A stretch of DNA of 64,000 nt, taken from positions 310,001 to 374,000 of the forward strand of contig JAJLTO010000014.1 in assembly GCA_030568195.1 (NCBI GenBank). Reading direction: 5' to 3'. The DNA is from Dipodascopsis uninucleata var. uninucleata. Its lineage: Eukaryota; Ascomycota; Lipomycetes; Lipomycetales; Lipomycetaceae. Made by a program: the position numbers and the translations under genes. Each line of letters opens with the position of its first letter. Position 1 is the stretch's first letter. Positions 23,775-35,479 of this stretch are shown one piece after another. The notes beneath the pieces are model-generated. The model worked only from the letters and a program-made list of their open reading frames with translations, did not search any database and was not told the DNA's origin.

Positions 23775-25736
23775 GCACCGTACCCATCTTTTGTTTTTTC
23801 TGGTCATATCTCTTTGTTATTCTAAAAATATTCTGTTTTTTAAGAGTATGATCATGTCTTACCCATTTGTTGGCCCAATGTTTATTCTCTGATATTCTTT
23901 TATATTTGAGATTGAATTTCTGTTAGATACGATTCGGTATTTTGTTTAATAAATAATGGTATTTGCAGGTGCATAGCTTAGCTTTTATTCTCCGCAGATA
24001 TGTGAAAAGCTACAAGCCGCTTACATACCCTACGACAACTAACCTTAGACAATCATACACTGCAATAATCACGGCAGACTGAGCGCGAAATCCTATGCTC
24101 ATAATATTTCTAGCTGTCATGGATCTGTAATTATTTTTACATTATAATACGCTACAATGCTCTGAAATTGTAGCAGCCAGCAATATAAGAGGAGTGCTTT
24201 TTAGCCCATTTGCTTACATCTAGCACAGCGTTCTACCCAAGGCTACGCTTGGCGTGGTTTGTTAGAATAACAATGTATTTAAACCGCTTAAACTTAGCGA
24301 TACTAGTGTCTTATGCTAGATTGGAGTAATAAAAAATTATAGCGGCAAATACTCTCCATGCATGCTATTATATTACCGAGACCGTCGGTAAGTGCCACAA
24401 GATACTGAGTTTACTAGTGGCATGAAGCCTTAATCTTCTGTCGGAATTCCGATGCCCGTTACCATGGGGGGCAAGTCGCCGTGCTGGTGGGCGAGCTCGT
24501 AAAGACATCAAATAGGAACAATAATAGAGATCTTGTATTCAATTAGTTATAGCTGGTACATCTAGTGATTAGTGATGGAAGCCAAACAGACCGTTCATGT
24601 CATCGAAAATATCGCAGCATTACACTTCCCGTTTAAGCGTGAATCGCGCATACCAGACTACTCATTCTCCATCTCTACGAAATTCAGGACGGCTAAACTA
24701 TCCCGGTTCATAGAATATATTGGACAGCTATTGCTTATTAACAGGGAGCAGCCGAATAACCGATTCTGCAGTAAATTAGATTCGACTCTAAAATCATTTT
24801 CCGTCCTATCAAGCAAATATATAGAAATACCTCTTCTAATAAGCGAAAACAGCCTGTCCCTGATCGCTGTAACTAAATCGGTATCAAAAATACGTACAAG
24901 ACCCACTCTGCTTACATATGGTGCCTAATGTAGTATTAACGCATATTTACTATTTAGGAAGTATATAGTCCCTAACAGGGCAGCTTCTGCTACCAGCAGT
25001 GTGATTGCGCATATATGCCATACATACGATGGATCCGCAAGCGATGCTGATATTAGCGGTTATTCCGTTCAGAGGCAGTCTGTGCTCATATTGTTCCTAA
25101 CAGCCTCTGTAAGGTCAATTGATCTGAGGTCTAGGCAAGAAATCCAAAGTGATGTTGCTACTAAATGCGGTGTGGGTGACTATGTTTGTGTGCTCGATCG
25201 TAGTTCTTTGGAGAAGCAACTCTTGAAGAGGCAGCGCTGCACCTCATATTCTTCACGGGGTATGGGGCGATGACAACAATCGACACGTCATACGAGTGGA
25301 TCTCTCAACTAGATGACTTCAGATTACGTAAAGACCTCAAACGGATTCATGACACTCTGATAAGCAATATTATGCCGTTTGACAGTTGAATCTGAGCTCT
25401 GTTTCGGCCCCATTTTGGACAATCCTAATCCTACAATCGTGCGCGCGCATTCCTCAAACTAGAACAATGCCTCACCAACTCATTTTCACACAGCTATTGT
25501 CTGCATTTCGGGGTAACGACTGCTACAATGTGGCTGCAACACAATATGAAAGAAATTTCGTTTTGTGGAATAACAACTATCCTGTTGCCAGAGGTAGCAC
25601 ATATAAAAACAATCATTAATCGCACAGCAACCACTTGAATGAATTTACTGCTACATCTGCCACCAAGCTAGTCTAGTACGAATATACCTAGTGATCATAT
25701 TATACTTTACGCCTCCTAAAGAATCTTTTAACAAGA

Positions 25737-26156
25737 ATGTGCAAAGATATTGTTACCCTTTCACCAAGCAACAGACATAGACGGGTGTCTACGTTACCAT
25801 GTGCAAACTATCCGTTTTGCAATGCAATCGAGCAGGTTTCGGTACGGGATCGTGTACTAGGAAACCAACGTCGCAAGAAAGCTCGTCGGACTGTTCGATC
25901 CCTTTCACTGTTATTGCGGTCTGAAGCAGACGGCCCAGATGAGGAGAAGGAGAATTTACTTGGCGATGGATTTTCTGTTGAAAATGAGCTCAGTTTGGGT
26001 CCGTCCATTAACAAGGTTCATGACCAGGCTCTTGCTATCGCAATCGGAAGACAAAAGCCAAAGGTCTTATCCATCCTAGGTATATCTTCTACTCAGAACG
26101 TGAATACTCCAGATATCGCAATCAACGTGCGAAAGCCTAAACTGTGTAACATATAA
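25737..26156 (+). CDS. hypothetical small protein, 139 aa
   Basis: Not recognised. The frame begins MCKDIVTLSPSNRHRRVSTL and contains a strongly basic segment NQRRKKARRTVRSLSLLLR next to an acidic one, EADGPDEEKEN, which would suit a small nuclear or nucleic-acid-associated protein. There is no signal peptide or membrane segment. Codon choice looks natural and the opposite strand is less protein-like. It sits 180 nt upstream of the Git1-like permease on the same strand. It could be a complete gene, the last exon of something larger, or chance. Confidence 0.42.
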   Translation: MCKDIVTLSPSNRHRRVSTLPCANYPFCNAIEQVSVRDRVLGNQRRKKARRTVRSLSLLLRSEADGPDEEKENLLGDGFSVENELSLGPSINKVHDQALAIAIGRQKPKVLSILGISSTQNVNTPDIAINVRKPKLCNI

Positions 26157-26335
26157 TAAAGCACGAGCCGCACATATTGAGGCTGATCTTCATCCGGCCA
26201 TGTGCACGATTTCAGAGTTTATGACCGTGAACGTTTATAGAAATACGCATTTTATAATATCTAGTCCTTTAGTTTTTATGCCATTCATTCTTCTACAGCT
26301 TTTAATAATATTCCTAATGTTTAATTCCAACAGAC

Positions 26336-27772
26336 ATGGATAATCATGGTGTGAATCAGCCACGGAAGCGATCGTTTTTATCGCTCTTGTGTGCTGGAGC
26401 AGCACTTATTTCAGACGGATACCAGAACAGCTTGATGACGATGCTAAATGTTCTGCTTAGAATAGACTATCCAATTGAATATACGCAGACAATAGCCACT
26501 AGAATTTCGAACGCACTTCTAGTAGGCGAAATTCTTGGTCAAATAGTTATTGGCATAATATGCGACTATATGGGGCGTAAGGTAGCCTTAACAATCACAA
26601 CAATGCTTATTGTCATTGGATCGATCTTGGCAGCTGCCATGAATGGACTAACCAGTAATGGAATGCTGTGGATGCTTGTTATTGCTCGAGGTGTTGTCGG
26701 ATTTGGTGCTGGTGGAGAGTATCCAGCATCTGCTACATCAACATCAGAAGCTGCTAACGAAAGCACACCTTTAAATCGAGGGCCGATCTTTGTATTGGTG
26801 ACAAACCTTCCTCTTGCACTTGGAGCTCCTCTAGCCATAAGTGTCTTTTTGATAGCTTTCAGTATTATTGGAAGCGGTTATCTGACGTTGGTCGCACGAG
26901 TGTGTTTCATAGTTGGTGCGATCCTACCTATTACAGTGCTGTTTTTCCGGCTAAAGATGAGTACTTCCTCTCTCTATAAGTCAAGTGCCATCAAGAAGTC
27001 AGTACCCTATTGGTTAGTGATTAAATATAATTGGAGAGCATTATTAGGTACTTGTGCCGTATGGTTTGTCTACGATTTCGTTACTTTCCCTAATTCTTTT
27101 TTTTCTGCTGGTATCATTTCTTCATTCGTGAACGTAGATGACAGCGGAGAAAGTGTAAAGTCACTTCGAACTACCGCTTATTGGCAATTGCTATTAGCAT
27201 CTTTGTCAATACCTGGAGTATTAATAGGTGCACTGTTGTGCAGTAAAGTTGGACGCAAGGCAACGCTAATTATTGGATTTACCGGTTATATAGTGTTTGG
27301 GCTTACGCTTGGACTAGCTTATAGCAAGATATCTAACACATTACCTCTGTTTGTTGTGTTTTATGGACTATTGCAAAGTTTTGGGAATCTTGGTCCCGGT
27401 GATATGATAGGACTATTGTCCACTGAATCATTTCCCACAGCTGTTAGAGGAACCTGTTATGGTATATCTGCAGCTGTCGGCAAACTTGGTGCTGTGGTAG
27501 GCACGCAAACATTCATACCTATCTTGAATCACCTAGGGTCCTCGTGGACATTTATAATAGCAGCAATGTGTGGGGGAATCGGTATACTCTTCACTATGTT
27601 ATGTATTCCATCAGACACTGCTAGAGATCTCGCACTAAAGGACGAAAATTTTATAATGTTTTTGAGAGCTAATGGGTGGACTGGGCACACTGGAAATAGT
27701 GTCAAGCACGAAAGCAATATTAGCGTGATTTCTATAGCAGAAAGCAACAAGAGCCCTGATAGCAAGTGTTAG
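26336..27772 (+). CDS. MFS permease, Git1/phosphate-permease-like
   Basis: Plasma-membrane major facilitator, most like the Git1 glycerophosphodiester and Pho84 phosphate group. The 478 residues form about 12 hydrophobic segments. Helix 1 carries SLLCAGAALISDGYQNSL, where an Asp in helix 1 is typical of the group; loop 2-3 carries CDYMGRKVAL; helix 4 carries RGVVGFGAGGEYPASATS, the GxGGEYP signature; and the second half has SKVGRKATLI and ESFPTAVRGTCYG. The central loop is short. Substrate is inferred only: a glycerophosphodiester, inorganic phosphate or another organic anion. A CAACAG acceptor-like site 4 nt before the ATG may end a 5' UTR intron. First of the run of transporters. Confidence 0.82.
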   Translation: MDNHGVNQPRKRSFLSLLCAGAALISDGYQNSLMTMLNVLLRIDYPIEYTQTIATRISNALLVGEILGQIVIGIICDYMGRKVALTITTMLIVIGSILAAAMNGLTSNGMLWMLVIARGVVGFGAGGEYPASATSTSEAANESTPLNRGPIFVLVTNLPLALGAPLAISVFLIAFSIIGSGYLTLVARVCFIVGAILPITVLFFRLKMSTSSLYKSSAIKKSVPYWLVIKYNWRALLGTCAVWFVYDFVTFPNSFFSAGIISSFVNVDDSGESVKSLRTTAYWQLLLASLSIPGVLIGALLCSKVGRKATLIIGFTGYIVFGLTLGLAYSKISNTLPLFVVFYGLLQSFGNLGPGDMIGLLSTESFPTAVRGTCYGISAAVGKLGAVVGTQTFIPILNHLGSSWTFIIAAMCGGIGILFTMLCIPSDTARDLALKDENFIMFLRANGWTGHTGNSVKHESNISVISIAESNKSPDSKC

Positions 27773-29131
27773 ACTAAAAGATCATGAATCTCATCGAATT
27801 AATGTCCAAATTTGCGACTGTAGTAATCAAAATTAACTAGCTGCATAATTTAGTAAGAAAAAAATGTATTAGGATTTGTATAACATGAATGAAACATTGG
27901 AAGCAAATTTGCAAGTGTTCTACCTGCCGAGATGCAGGAGTGAGAAGAATATGTTACAGTTTTAATTATATATAAACGTATGCCGCATTATTAATATTTA
28001 ATAATAATACTATATAATTTTGACAAATTTTTGCTGGCCCTTAAAACCTGTAGGCATGATAACAGTTTACTGAAAATTGCCATAGATAGAAAGCTCCTGC
28101 TTTTTTTTGCAGTTACATTTTACCGAATACTGCGCATTTGTGATAAGGATAAGGCACATAAGAAGAAACCTTAAATTTAGCATGTGGTCCGGGACTTGGT
28201 CCATGTATTAAGCTAACCATATTTGTATTGGAGTCTGGCTCTGATAAGTTTATTTTCATGTTAAACATAATAGACCGTTAATCAATCGCAATGAAGAGCA
28301 ATACTATTATACCGAAGCTACTATTACCAAAGAATATAAGCATTTCTTATCATCTCATTTACCGGTGAGCAAGCTGCTATGGCTTGGTTTTGATAGAGAT
28401 TATAGCTGAAGATATTGTTACATTGATCCATATCATCGAGCTTTAGTCATAGCTATTTGACTATTTGAGCTGTCAACTACATCTATCATGAAGTTGAACG
28501 ATCCAAATCTCAAATTAGAATTCAAACTCGGATATTTGAATATTATTGCTATATTTATAGTTAACTTAAAAGTATTGTTTATTTGGGATAGAGAATCTTT
28601 GTTGACCGTCTAGATCATATAAAACTGCATTAGATATCTTAGGTGTGCATATTCTTCGTCATCTAGTACACGTAAACCAAGACAGAGCACTAAAGTTACG
28701 TTATTGTGTTGACATAGCATAATCTTATTGATCACGTATTTAGCTATAGTTAGAAGTATTACTAATAATCAGTCGCCTCCTGAGTGCTGAAAAATTCTAA
28801 TTTCTGGGGGGGAGGCCATTGTTGTATGATATTGAGAGGTGTTCGGTGAAACCGAACTGTCATAATTAGCAATATACAAGAAGCACATTAATGAAACTAG
28901 CATGGTGATAAGCATTGATCCAGATAGCCAAGCAAAGCAGTGCAAAACCGCCGACATTTGATTTGAGATAGGCGTCATGATCCACAATCTTTAAGATAAA
29001 CGAGATCACTGTATTTTCATATGGCTATAATATATATTGCCATAGTCCATATAGACTGGTGTCTATAACCAGCTCTCTAACAGATATTGTCCAGAATAGT
29101 ATTGCGCTGCCTCCAGTCTCTTCTAGACGCA
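27773..29131. other. intergenic, 1.36 kb
   Basis: AT-rich. The only frame of note is a possible small membrane protein on the minus strand at 28769-28987, listed separately. Otherwise nothing seen. Confidence 0.5.
28769..28987 (-). CDS. possible small single-pass membrane protein, 72 aa
   Basis: The frame has one well-formed hydrophobic segment, LSGSMLITMLVSLMCFLYIA, flanked by polar ends, and it is divergent from the ACS permease to the right. Several in-frame ATGs occur near its start. No homologue is recognised. A 72-codon frame in AT-rich DNA can arise by chance, so this is a weak candidate. Confidence 0.2.
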   Translation of the reverse strand: MWIMTPISNQMSAVLHCFAWLSGSMLITMLVSLMCFLYIANYDSSVSPNTSQYHTTMASPPEIRIFQHSGGD

Positions 29132-30861
29132 ATGGTTGGGTCAATAATGATAGATCCTTCTCATAACATTGATAATGTATCAGCACCAACTGAGAAAGAG
29201 ATTACACCAAAATCCGTGTTCAGTGACAAGAAGCGAACGAAGACTAAACTTCAAAAATTTCTAGGATTTATCTGGGATGCGTTTGAGAAAGAGGGCCAAG
29301 AAAGAAGCTTTGTTCTTCGTCTTGACGCATTTATGTTGTAAGTGTTGTTGTGCTTATTATATTATTCTCGACAGATGTTCTGACTGTAGCGTGTCTAGCA
29401 CATACTCTCTAATATCTTATATTATTAAAATTCTCGATCAGTCTAATATCAATAATGCCTTTGTATCTGGAATGCAAGAAGATGTAAGTATAAATTGAGA
29501 TTGCGTGGCGCTGTAAATTCTCCAAAGCTAACGAATAAAAGCTGAAATTATACGGTCAAGAACGAAACTTATTCACAACAGTTTTCAATATGGGATACTT
29601 AACCGGTTCGTTACCAGGACAGATCATTCTCACTAGCGGAATTCGGGCATCTTATTATATTCCATGCTGTGAAATTGTATGGTCCGTACTGGTTATGGCA
29701 ATTGCAGCATGCAACTCGGCGAAGCCAATATATGTTCTTCGATTTTTTGAGGGCCTTGCGGAATCTGCGATATTTCCTGGATTCAATCTGATTTTAGGTA
29801 GTTGGTACGTACCAGATGAATTAGGAAAACGAATGGCGCTATTTGAGATGTCGGCACAAGCAGCAAATATGTTTTCTGGATATATCCAAGCTGGTGTCTA
29901 TGCATCTATGAATGGTCGATACGGTATTGCTGGCTGGCGGTGGCTTTTTATAATTGATGGAATTATATCCATTCCTGTAGCCATTGCCGGATTCTTTCAA
30001 GTCCCTGACTTCCCCACAAATACTAGAGCATGGTATCTGAAACAAGATGATCGAGAATATGCTCGAGAGAGGATGAAGCGAATAGGCCGCAAAGAACACA
30101 AGAAACTAACCGTCAAAGAGTTCTTCAGAATATTCTCTTCCTGGAAGCCATATCTTTTCTTGTGGCCATACCTTATGGTTGGATTCGGAGCTTATACAAG
30201 CTATTTCAATCTGTGGCTTAAGGCAACCGGCAAATTTAGTGTAGAGCTCGTCAATATTATTCCTACAGGAGGAAATGCCATCGGTCTGGTCTGTGCATAT
30301 GTAATGGCAAATCTTTCAGATCGAACAGGCACCCGCTGGGTCTGGATGGCTATTTCTAATATTCCTCCACTTATAGGTGCAATTATGCTAAGTGTGTGGT
30401 ATATACCTGAGAAAGCAATCATGGCTGCTAATTTCTTAGGATATGCTGGATCCGCTCACCAACCTCTATCAATTGCCTGGAGCGCAGAAGCATTCCAGGA
30501 TAATGCGAGTATGAGAGGGTTGATTCTAGGATTCGGAAACACAATTTCATATGCTATGAGCGCATGGATGCCTTTGGTCATGTTTCCAACGCCAGATGCA
30601 CCTCACTATAAAGTCGGCTATCAATTGTGTGCTGTATTCATAGGTCTCGACTTCATAGGTCTGTATCTTTTCTGGTACATGATAAGAAGAGATACTGCAA
30701 AGCATAAAAAAGTGCTTAACGAATATGGTTTACCAGCGTATCCAGATGTGTATGCCGTAGCTGGTAGTGAGGAGAACCATATTTACTTGTATGACGAGCA
30801 AAACTCTCAGAATGAAAAATCCATGCCTCGTGTTCAAGATAAAGAAATTGGAAGTGAGTAA
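29132..30861 (+). CDS. MFS permease, allantoate/vitamin (ACS) family, 3 exons
   Basis: Proton-coupled anion symporter of the Dal5/Fen2/Vht1/Seo1 type at the plasma membrane. Exons are inferred as 29132-29337, 29399-29483 and 29542-30861, with introns of 61 and 58 nt, both with GTAAGT donors, giving 536 residues. Splicing gives the family block ISYIIKILDQSNINNAFVSG continuing into LKLYGQERNLFTTVFNMGYL. Further family blocks are LRFFEGLAESAIFPGFNLIL, SGYIQAGVYASMNG and GIAGWRWLFIIDGIISIPVA. The closest resemblance by eye is to pantothenate (Fen2) and biotin (Vht1) permeases, but the substrate is not determined by these motifs. The start is the ATG at 29132 or the one at 29150. Upstream of a pair of more distant paralogues. 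Confidence 0.87.
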
Positions 30862-32040
30862 TATTTTATAACATAACGATGATATTTATGCCATAGATAA
30901 GAGTCATTAGTACTATGTATTATGTTAATATCAGTTTATATATATATGTATTACCGTAAACAGTGTCTTTATGTAATTCATTACTTTTGGTATTTCGTAC
31001 GTGCCCTCGAATATTGAACATGCTACGAGATAGAAGTTAAATTCATATCTCAATTGCCAAGGATAGAAACAATATCGTTCTCAAAATGTAATCTGCAACG
31101 ATGAAATACACAAAAATATCTGCCAAGATGGCTTTATGCTTCTGCTTCAGGTTTGGTTTTACAAAATCTGATACCATTTGCATTTTGGCCTGTTTTCTGT
31201 CCCTTCGTTTATCATTCCCCTAGCTTCATAGCATATTATTATCTTTGTTATTTTCTAATGCTTCTTACTATTATCTGATGTATGACAATATTCCGGCTAC
31301 TTAAAAAGTCGCTAAAAGTTACTTCGACACCAAATGTATAAAGTGATTTTTAAAGCCGTACCGATTACGACTCCCTATGGGTTAGTCTTCTAATGATTCA
31401 CTCGCCTGACTATGACTGACAGTTCTGAGCTACAATGGTTTGATATCCATGCGTAATTAAAGTTCTAGATCTGTAAATCACGTGAAGATAAAGGTACAAA
31501 ACACCAAGCCCACCCTTAAGCTTGGCGAAATTACGTCCAAGACTTCAATTTTTTAGGAAGATTCTTGGATTCTTGGAGCTCTTGGGATTTTTAGGTACGT
31601 ATTTATGCTGCAGAATAGAACTTCAGGTACGATCGAAATGAGTTTGCTAGTGAGCGATAGAGCAGTAACTATACTGCTTACACAAAGTTCGAGTTGGGTA
31701 CATTATTGTAGAAACTCGTATCAGGTAGTTCGATCAAACACAATAACACATGCATCTATACTCCTTCTGGTACAATAGCACCGAGTAGTTGTGCTCATTG
31801 TGGCAGCTAGACCCCAAAAATTTAATGCTCTTCAGAGATAGCTATCGGGGATCTATGAGCCAGATGGGTGCTCCACAGATAGCATTCTGAATATAAATAC
31901 GTGTAGCTAATCCAGCCTTATTGCAAATATCAATTGTCAAATTTGATTAACGCTGAGACATTGAGGTTCGCCTATCCATATAAGGCTATAATATAGTATT
32001 ATTGGACAGTAGACACAGACTTAAATTGGATTGAACAAGT
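30862..32040. other. intergenic, 1.2 kb
   Basis: 3' flank of one ACS permease and promoter of the next. A TATAA element lies at 31979-31983, about 60 nt before the next ATG. Nothing else recognised. Confidence 0.55.
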
Positions 32041-33647
32041 ATGGCTACTACTGAGAAAAAGCCTGGTATTTTGAGGAGATTCGTGGCATGGATCGACTGG
32101 TATCCTATTGATATGAGCGATGAAGAGAGAAAGCTTGTCAATAAGATTGATTGGCTTGTGCTTTCATTCTCTTGCATTGCTTATTTCACCAAGAATCTGG
32201 ATGTTTCAGCTTTAAGTAACGCATATGTAGCTGGTATGGATACTGATCTTGAATTGACCGGAGACCGTCTCAATTACGCAAATGCTATGTATTATGTTGG
32301 TTATTGTCTTTTTCAAATCCCCTCGAACATTGTCTTGACTAAGTTACGGTAGGTAAACTCATATTTAAATGTTAGGGAAATACATCAGATTTTCTAATAT
32401 TTTCTAGTGCCGAATATTATCTGCCTGCTGCAGAGGTAACCTGGGGTGTATTCACCCTAGCAATCGCTTTTGTAAAGAATTATCCTCAGCTTATGGTTAT
32501 GCGTTTTTTCATTGGTCTTTCTTCTACCGCGTGTTACGTCGGGAACGTTCATATTGTTAACTCTTGGTATACGCGCCGAGAACTAGGCAAGCGTAACGCT
32601 ATATATGCATGTGTCTGGCCTCTTGGGGCAATGTTCGCTGGTTATCTTCAGTCAGCTGCATACAACAACTTGCATAATGTTGGCGGACTTGAAGGATGGA
32701 GATGGCTATTTGTTATCTGTGCAATCATCACTATTCCTTGCGCCCTTATTGGTGTTATCTTTTGCCCGAATGTTCCTGATAGATGCCGCTCCCGTTGGCT
32801 GACAGAAAGAGAAAAGGAGTTAGCTATGAATCGTCTGCTGAAGGATGGATTTGGCAAGACAAAGGGCATTGACCGTACATTAATTAAACGCATTCTCGGA
32901 AACTGGCGAATCTATGTGTTTTTTACAATTGGAAATTTGTTCTGGATGACTCCGTTCCCATCTACTACACCATACCTTCTCTGGTTGAACAATAAATATC
33001 CTGATAATCCATCTTTTGTCAATGATCTCTCCACTATCTCGTATGCAGCAACAGTTGTTTCCAATCTCGTGTGCGGATTTGCTTCTGATATGCGAAAAAA
33101 CAGATGGGAATTAATGGCTTATGGCGGTGTTCTCATTTTGGTATCAAATATAATCTTGCTTGTGTGGAAAGTCCCCGAGGGAGCTAAGTGGTTTGCCTTT
33201 ATTGCACTAGGTGTGGCGAACGGACCAACTAATCTTATTATTCCATGGCTGGCAGAGACTTATGCTCATGACCTTGAGGCAAGATCGACTTCGATTGCCA
33301 TTGTCAACGTTGGCTGGGTAGTCATAAATTTGGTGGTTCCACTGGTAGCTTGGCCTACTTCGAAGGCGCCAAGATTCTTTGGCGGTTATATTTGGTCCAC
33401 TATTTGCTCTGTTGTGGAGTTGGCATTATTGCCGTTACCTCTGTATCTCAATGCTCGAGATAAAAAGCGTGGAATTGATTTCACACGACAGGTTTGGGAA
33501 GAGAATGGCATTCAAGTGCTTCGCGACGGAGATATCGAACTGGTTGGCGCTCAGAGCGACGTCGTCTCTTCTGAGAAGCTCGACGATGCAACTGTAAATG
33601 TCAGCCCCGTCAAGTCTGACATCAACAGCAAACAAACGATGGACTAA
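32041..33647 (+). CDS. MFS permease, allantoate/vitamin (ACS) family, 2 exons
   Basis: Plasma-membrane symporter of the Dal5/Tna1 kind. Exons 32041-32348 and 32408-33647, with a 59-nt intron (GTAGGT donor, TTCTAG acceptor), give 515 residues. The N-terminal block KIDWLVLSFSCIAYFTKNLD runs into VSALSNAYVAGMDTDLELTG; then QIPSNIVLTKLR leads, across the intron, into AEYYLPAAEVTWGVFTLAIA. Later come IGLSSTACYVGNVHIVNSWY and EGWRWLFVICAIITIPCALI. The Leu of KNLD is encoded by CTG, showing standard decoding. It forms a tail-to-tail pair with its paralogue at 33909-35479, the two stops being about 260 nt apart. Substrate unknown; ureides, nicotinate and vitamins are typical of the family. Confidence 0.9.
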
Positions 33648-33908
33648 ATTAAAGTTTTAATGTCTAATTGAGCATTGTTCAATTAACTTATATATAGACC
33701 ATTGTCTGCCACCAATTTTGTCTTAAGTACTCTTTGCTTTTCGTAATTAGATATCGAATACCGCTATTATGTATTTGACTATTAAATGGAATATACTACG
33801 TGAAATAACTGATCGTATAACTAAATGTTAATCTCAATTTCTTATGACTCTTTTAACACATAAGCATACTAAAAACAGAAAATAAAACCATTATCATAAC
33901 TACGCCAT

Positions 33909-35479
33909 CTATTCGCTAACCTCGCTGTTCGTGGTCTTAATACCAGTACCCTTCTCAGTAGATATACGCTTCTCATCATTAACCAGGCCCATTTCAGGTT
34001 CAGGTTCCAAAGAGTCGTCTCTAACAACAACAATACCAGCTTCCTCAAGAACCTGCGTTCTATAATCAATACCACGCTTCCTTTCACGACTCTCCAAAAT
34101 GAAAGGAAGAGGAAGAATCATAAGTTCGATAACAGACCAAATAACAGACCAAATATAACCACCAAGATATCTTGGAGCTTTCTCAGTAGGCCAGCCGACC
34201 AATGGTACAACTAAATTGACAACAACCCATCCTACATTGCAAATAGCAATAGCTGCAGATCTAGCCTCAAGATCATGAGAATAGATCTCCGCTAACCAAG
34301 GGATTACAAGATTAGTTGCTCCATTGGACACACCAAGGGTAATGAAAGCAAACCATTTAGCACCCTCTGTCACATTCCAAATCAACAAAATAACGTTGCT
34401 AATAAGAATGAATATACCTCCTAGCAAAATCAATTCCCATCTGTTCTGGCGAATATCAGAAAGGAAACCGCAAACAAGGTTTGAAGCGACATTAGCAGCA
34501 TATGTAATAGTACTCAAATTATTGATAGTGACAGGATCGTCCCTAAATTTGCTCTGTAACCAAAGAGTAAACGGAGTAGTAGAGGCATAAGGTGTCATCC
34601 AATAAGCATTTGCAAGTACGAAAAAGACGTATATACGCCAGCCACCAAAAATACGCTTAATTAAAGTACGATCAAGACCTCTTGTCTTAGCGAAGCCGTC
34701 CTTCAAAAGACGATCAACTGCCATCTGCTTCTCCTCTTCGGTCAGCCATCTTGAGTAGCATCGATCCGGAACATTTGGACAGAAAAAAACACCAATAAAA
34801 GCACATGGGATAGTGATAATGGTACAGATGATGAACAGCCATCTCCAGCCTGCCAAACCACCACGACCTGCTAAATGCTCAAGAGCTGCCGTCTGAAGGT
34901 AACCAGAAAACATAGCACCAAGAGGCCATACACAAGCATAAATAGCATTTCGCTTTCCCAGTTCCTGACGAGTGTACCAAGAATTAACAATATGTGCATT
35001 TCCGACATAGCATGCAGTGGCAGACAAACCAATGAAGAAACGCATAGCCATAAGCTGGTTATAGTTCTTAACAAATGCTGTACCTAGAGTGAACAAACCC
35101 CATGCAATCTCAGCAGCAGGAAGATAATACTCAGCACTAAAAACGTTAGACCTTTTTATCTCAATTCTAATTAAATATAAGAATTTACCTACCGCAACTT
35201 AGTTAAGACAATATTTGAAGGGATCTGGAAGAGACAATAACCAACATAGTACATAGAAGTCGCATAGTTAAAACGATTACCCCAGAGCTGAAGATCTTCT
35301 TCCATACCAGAAACGTATGCACTGCTCAAAGCAGAGATATCGAGGTTTTTGGTAAAGTAAGCAATACATGAGAAAGTAAGCACGAGCCAGTCAATCTTGT
35401 TAACCAGTCTCCTCTCCTTCTGGGACATGGTTTTAGGATACCAGTCGATAATCTCCGCGAAACGACCAAAGACACCCAT
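33909..35479 (-). CDS. MFS permease, ACS family, inverted paralogue, 2 exons
   Basis: Paralogue of the permease at 32041-33647, on the opposite strand. Exons 35479-35193 and 35136-33909, with a 56-nt intron (GTAGGT donor, TTTTAG acceptor), give 504 residues. The intron falls after the same motif, QIPSNIVLTKLR, and in the same phase as in the partner, so the pair arose by duplication after the intron was in place. Shared blocks include KIDWLVLTFSCIAYFTKNLD, FIGLSATACYVGNAHIVNSW and WLAEIYSHDLEARS. The two differ mostly in the short N-terminus and in the acidic C-terminal tail. About 12 membrane segments. Substrate is unknown and may have diverged from the partner's. Confidence 0.9.

Larger units (their letters stand above)
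19691..25736. other. 6 kb gene-poor stretch
   Basis: Only short overlapping frames, none resembling a known family. Features seen are an 18-base palindrome around TGACGTCA at 20505-20522, a second TGACGTCA at 21568-21575, and an isolated TATA-like stretch at 23762. Frames at 24572-24928 and 25001-25619 are open on more than one register and look like chance. The whole 16.7-25.7 kb interval is the emptiest in the window. Confidence 0.5.

Noticed and set aside
24572-24928. 118-codon frame
   Set aside because: An 82-codon frame overlaps it antisense, and no domain or homologue is apparent.
25001-25619. Possible decayed host gene in several registers
   Set aside because: Some stretches look protein-like, but I could not tie them to a family or to consistent splice sites.
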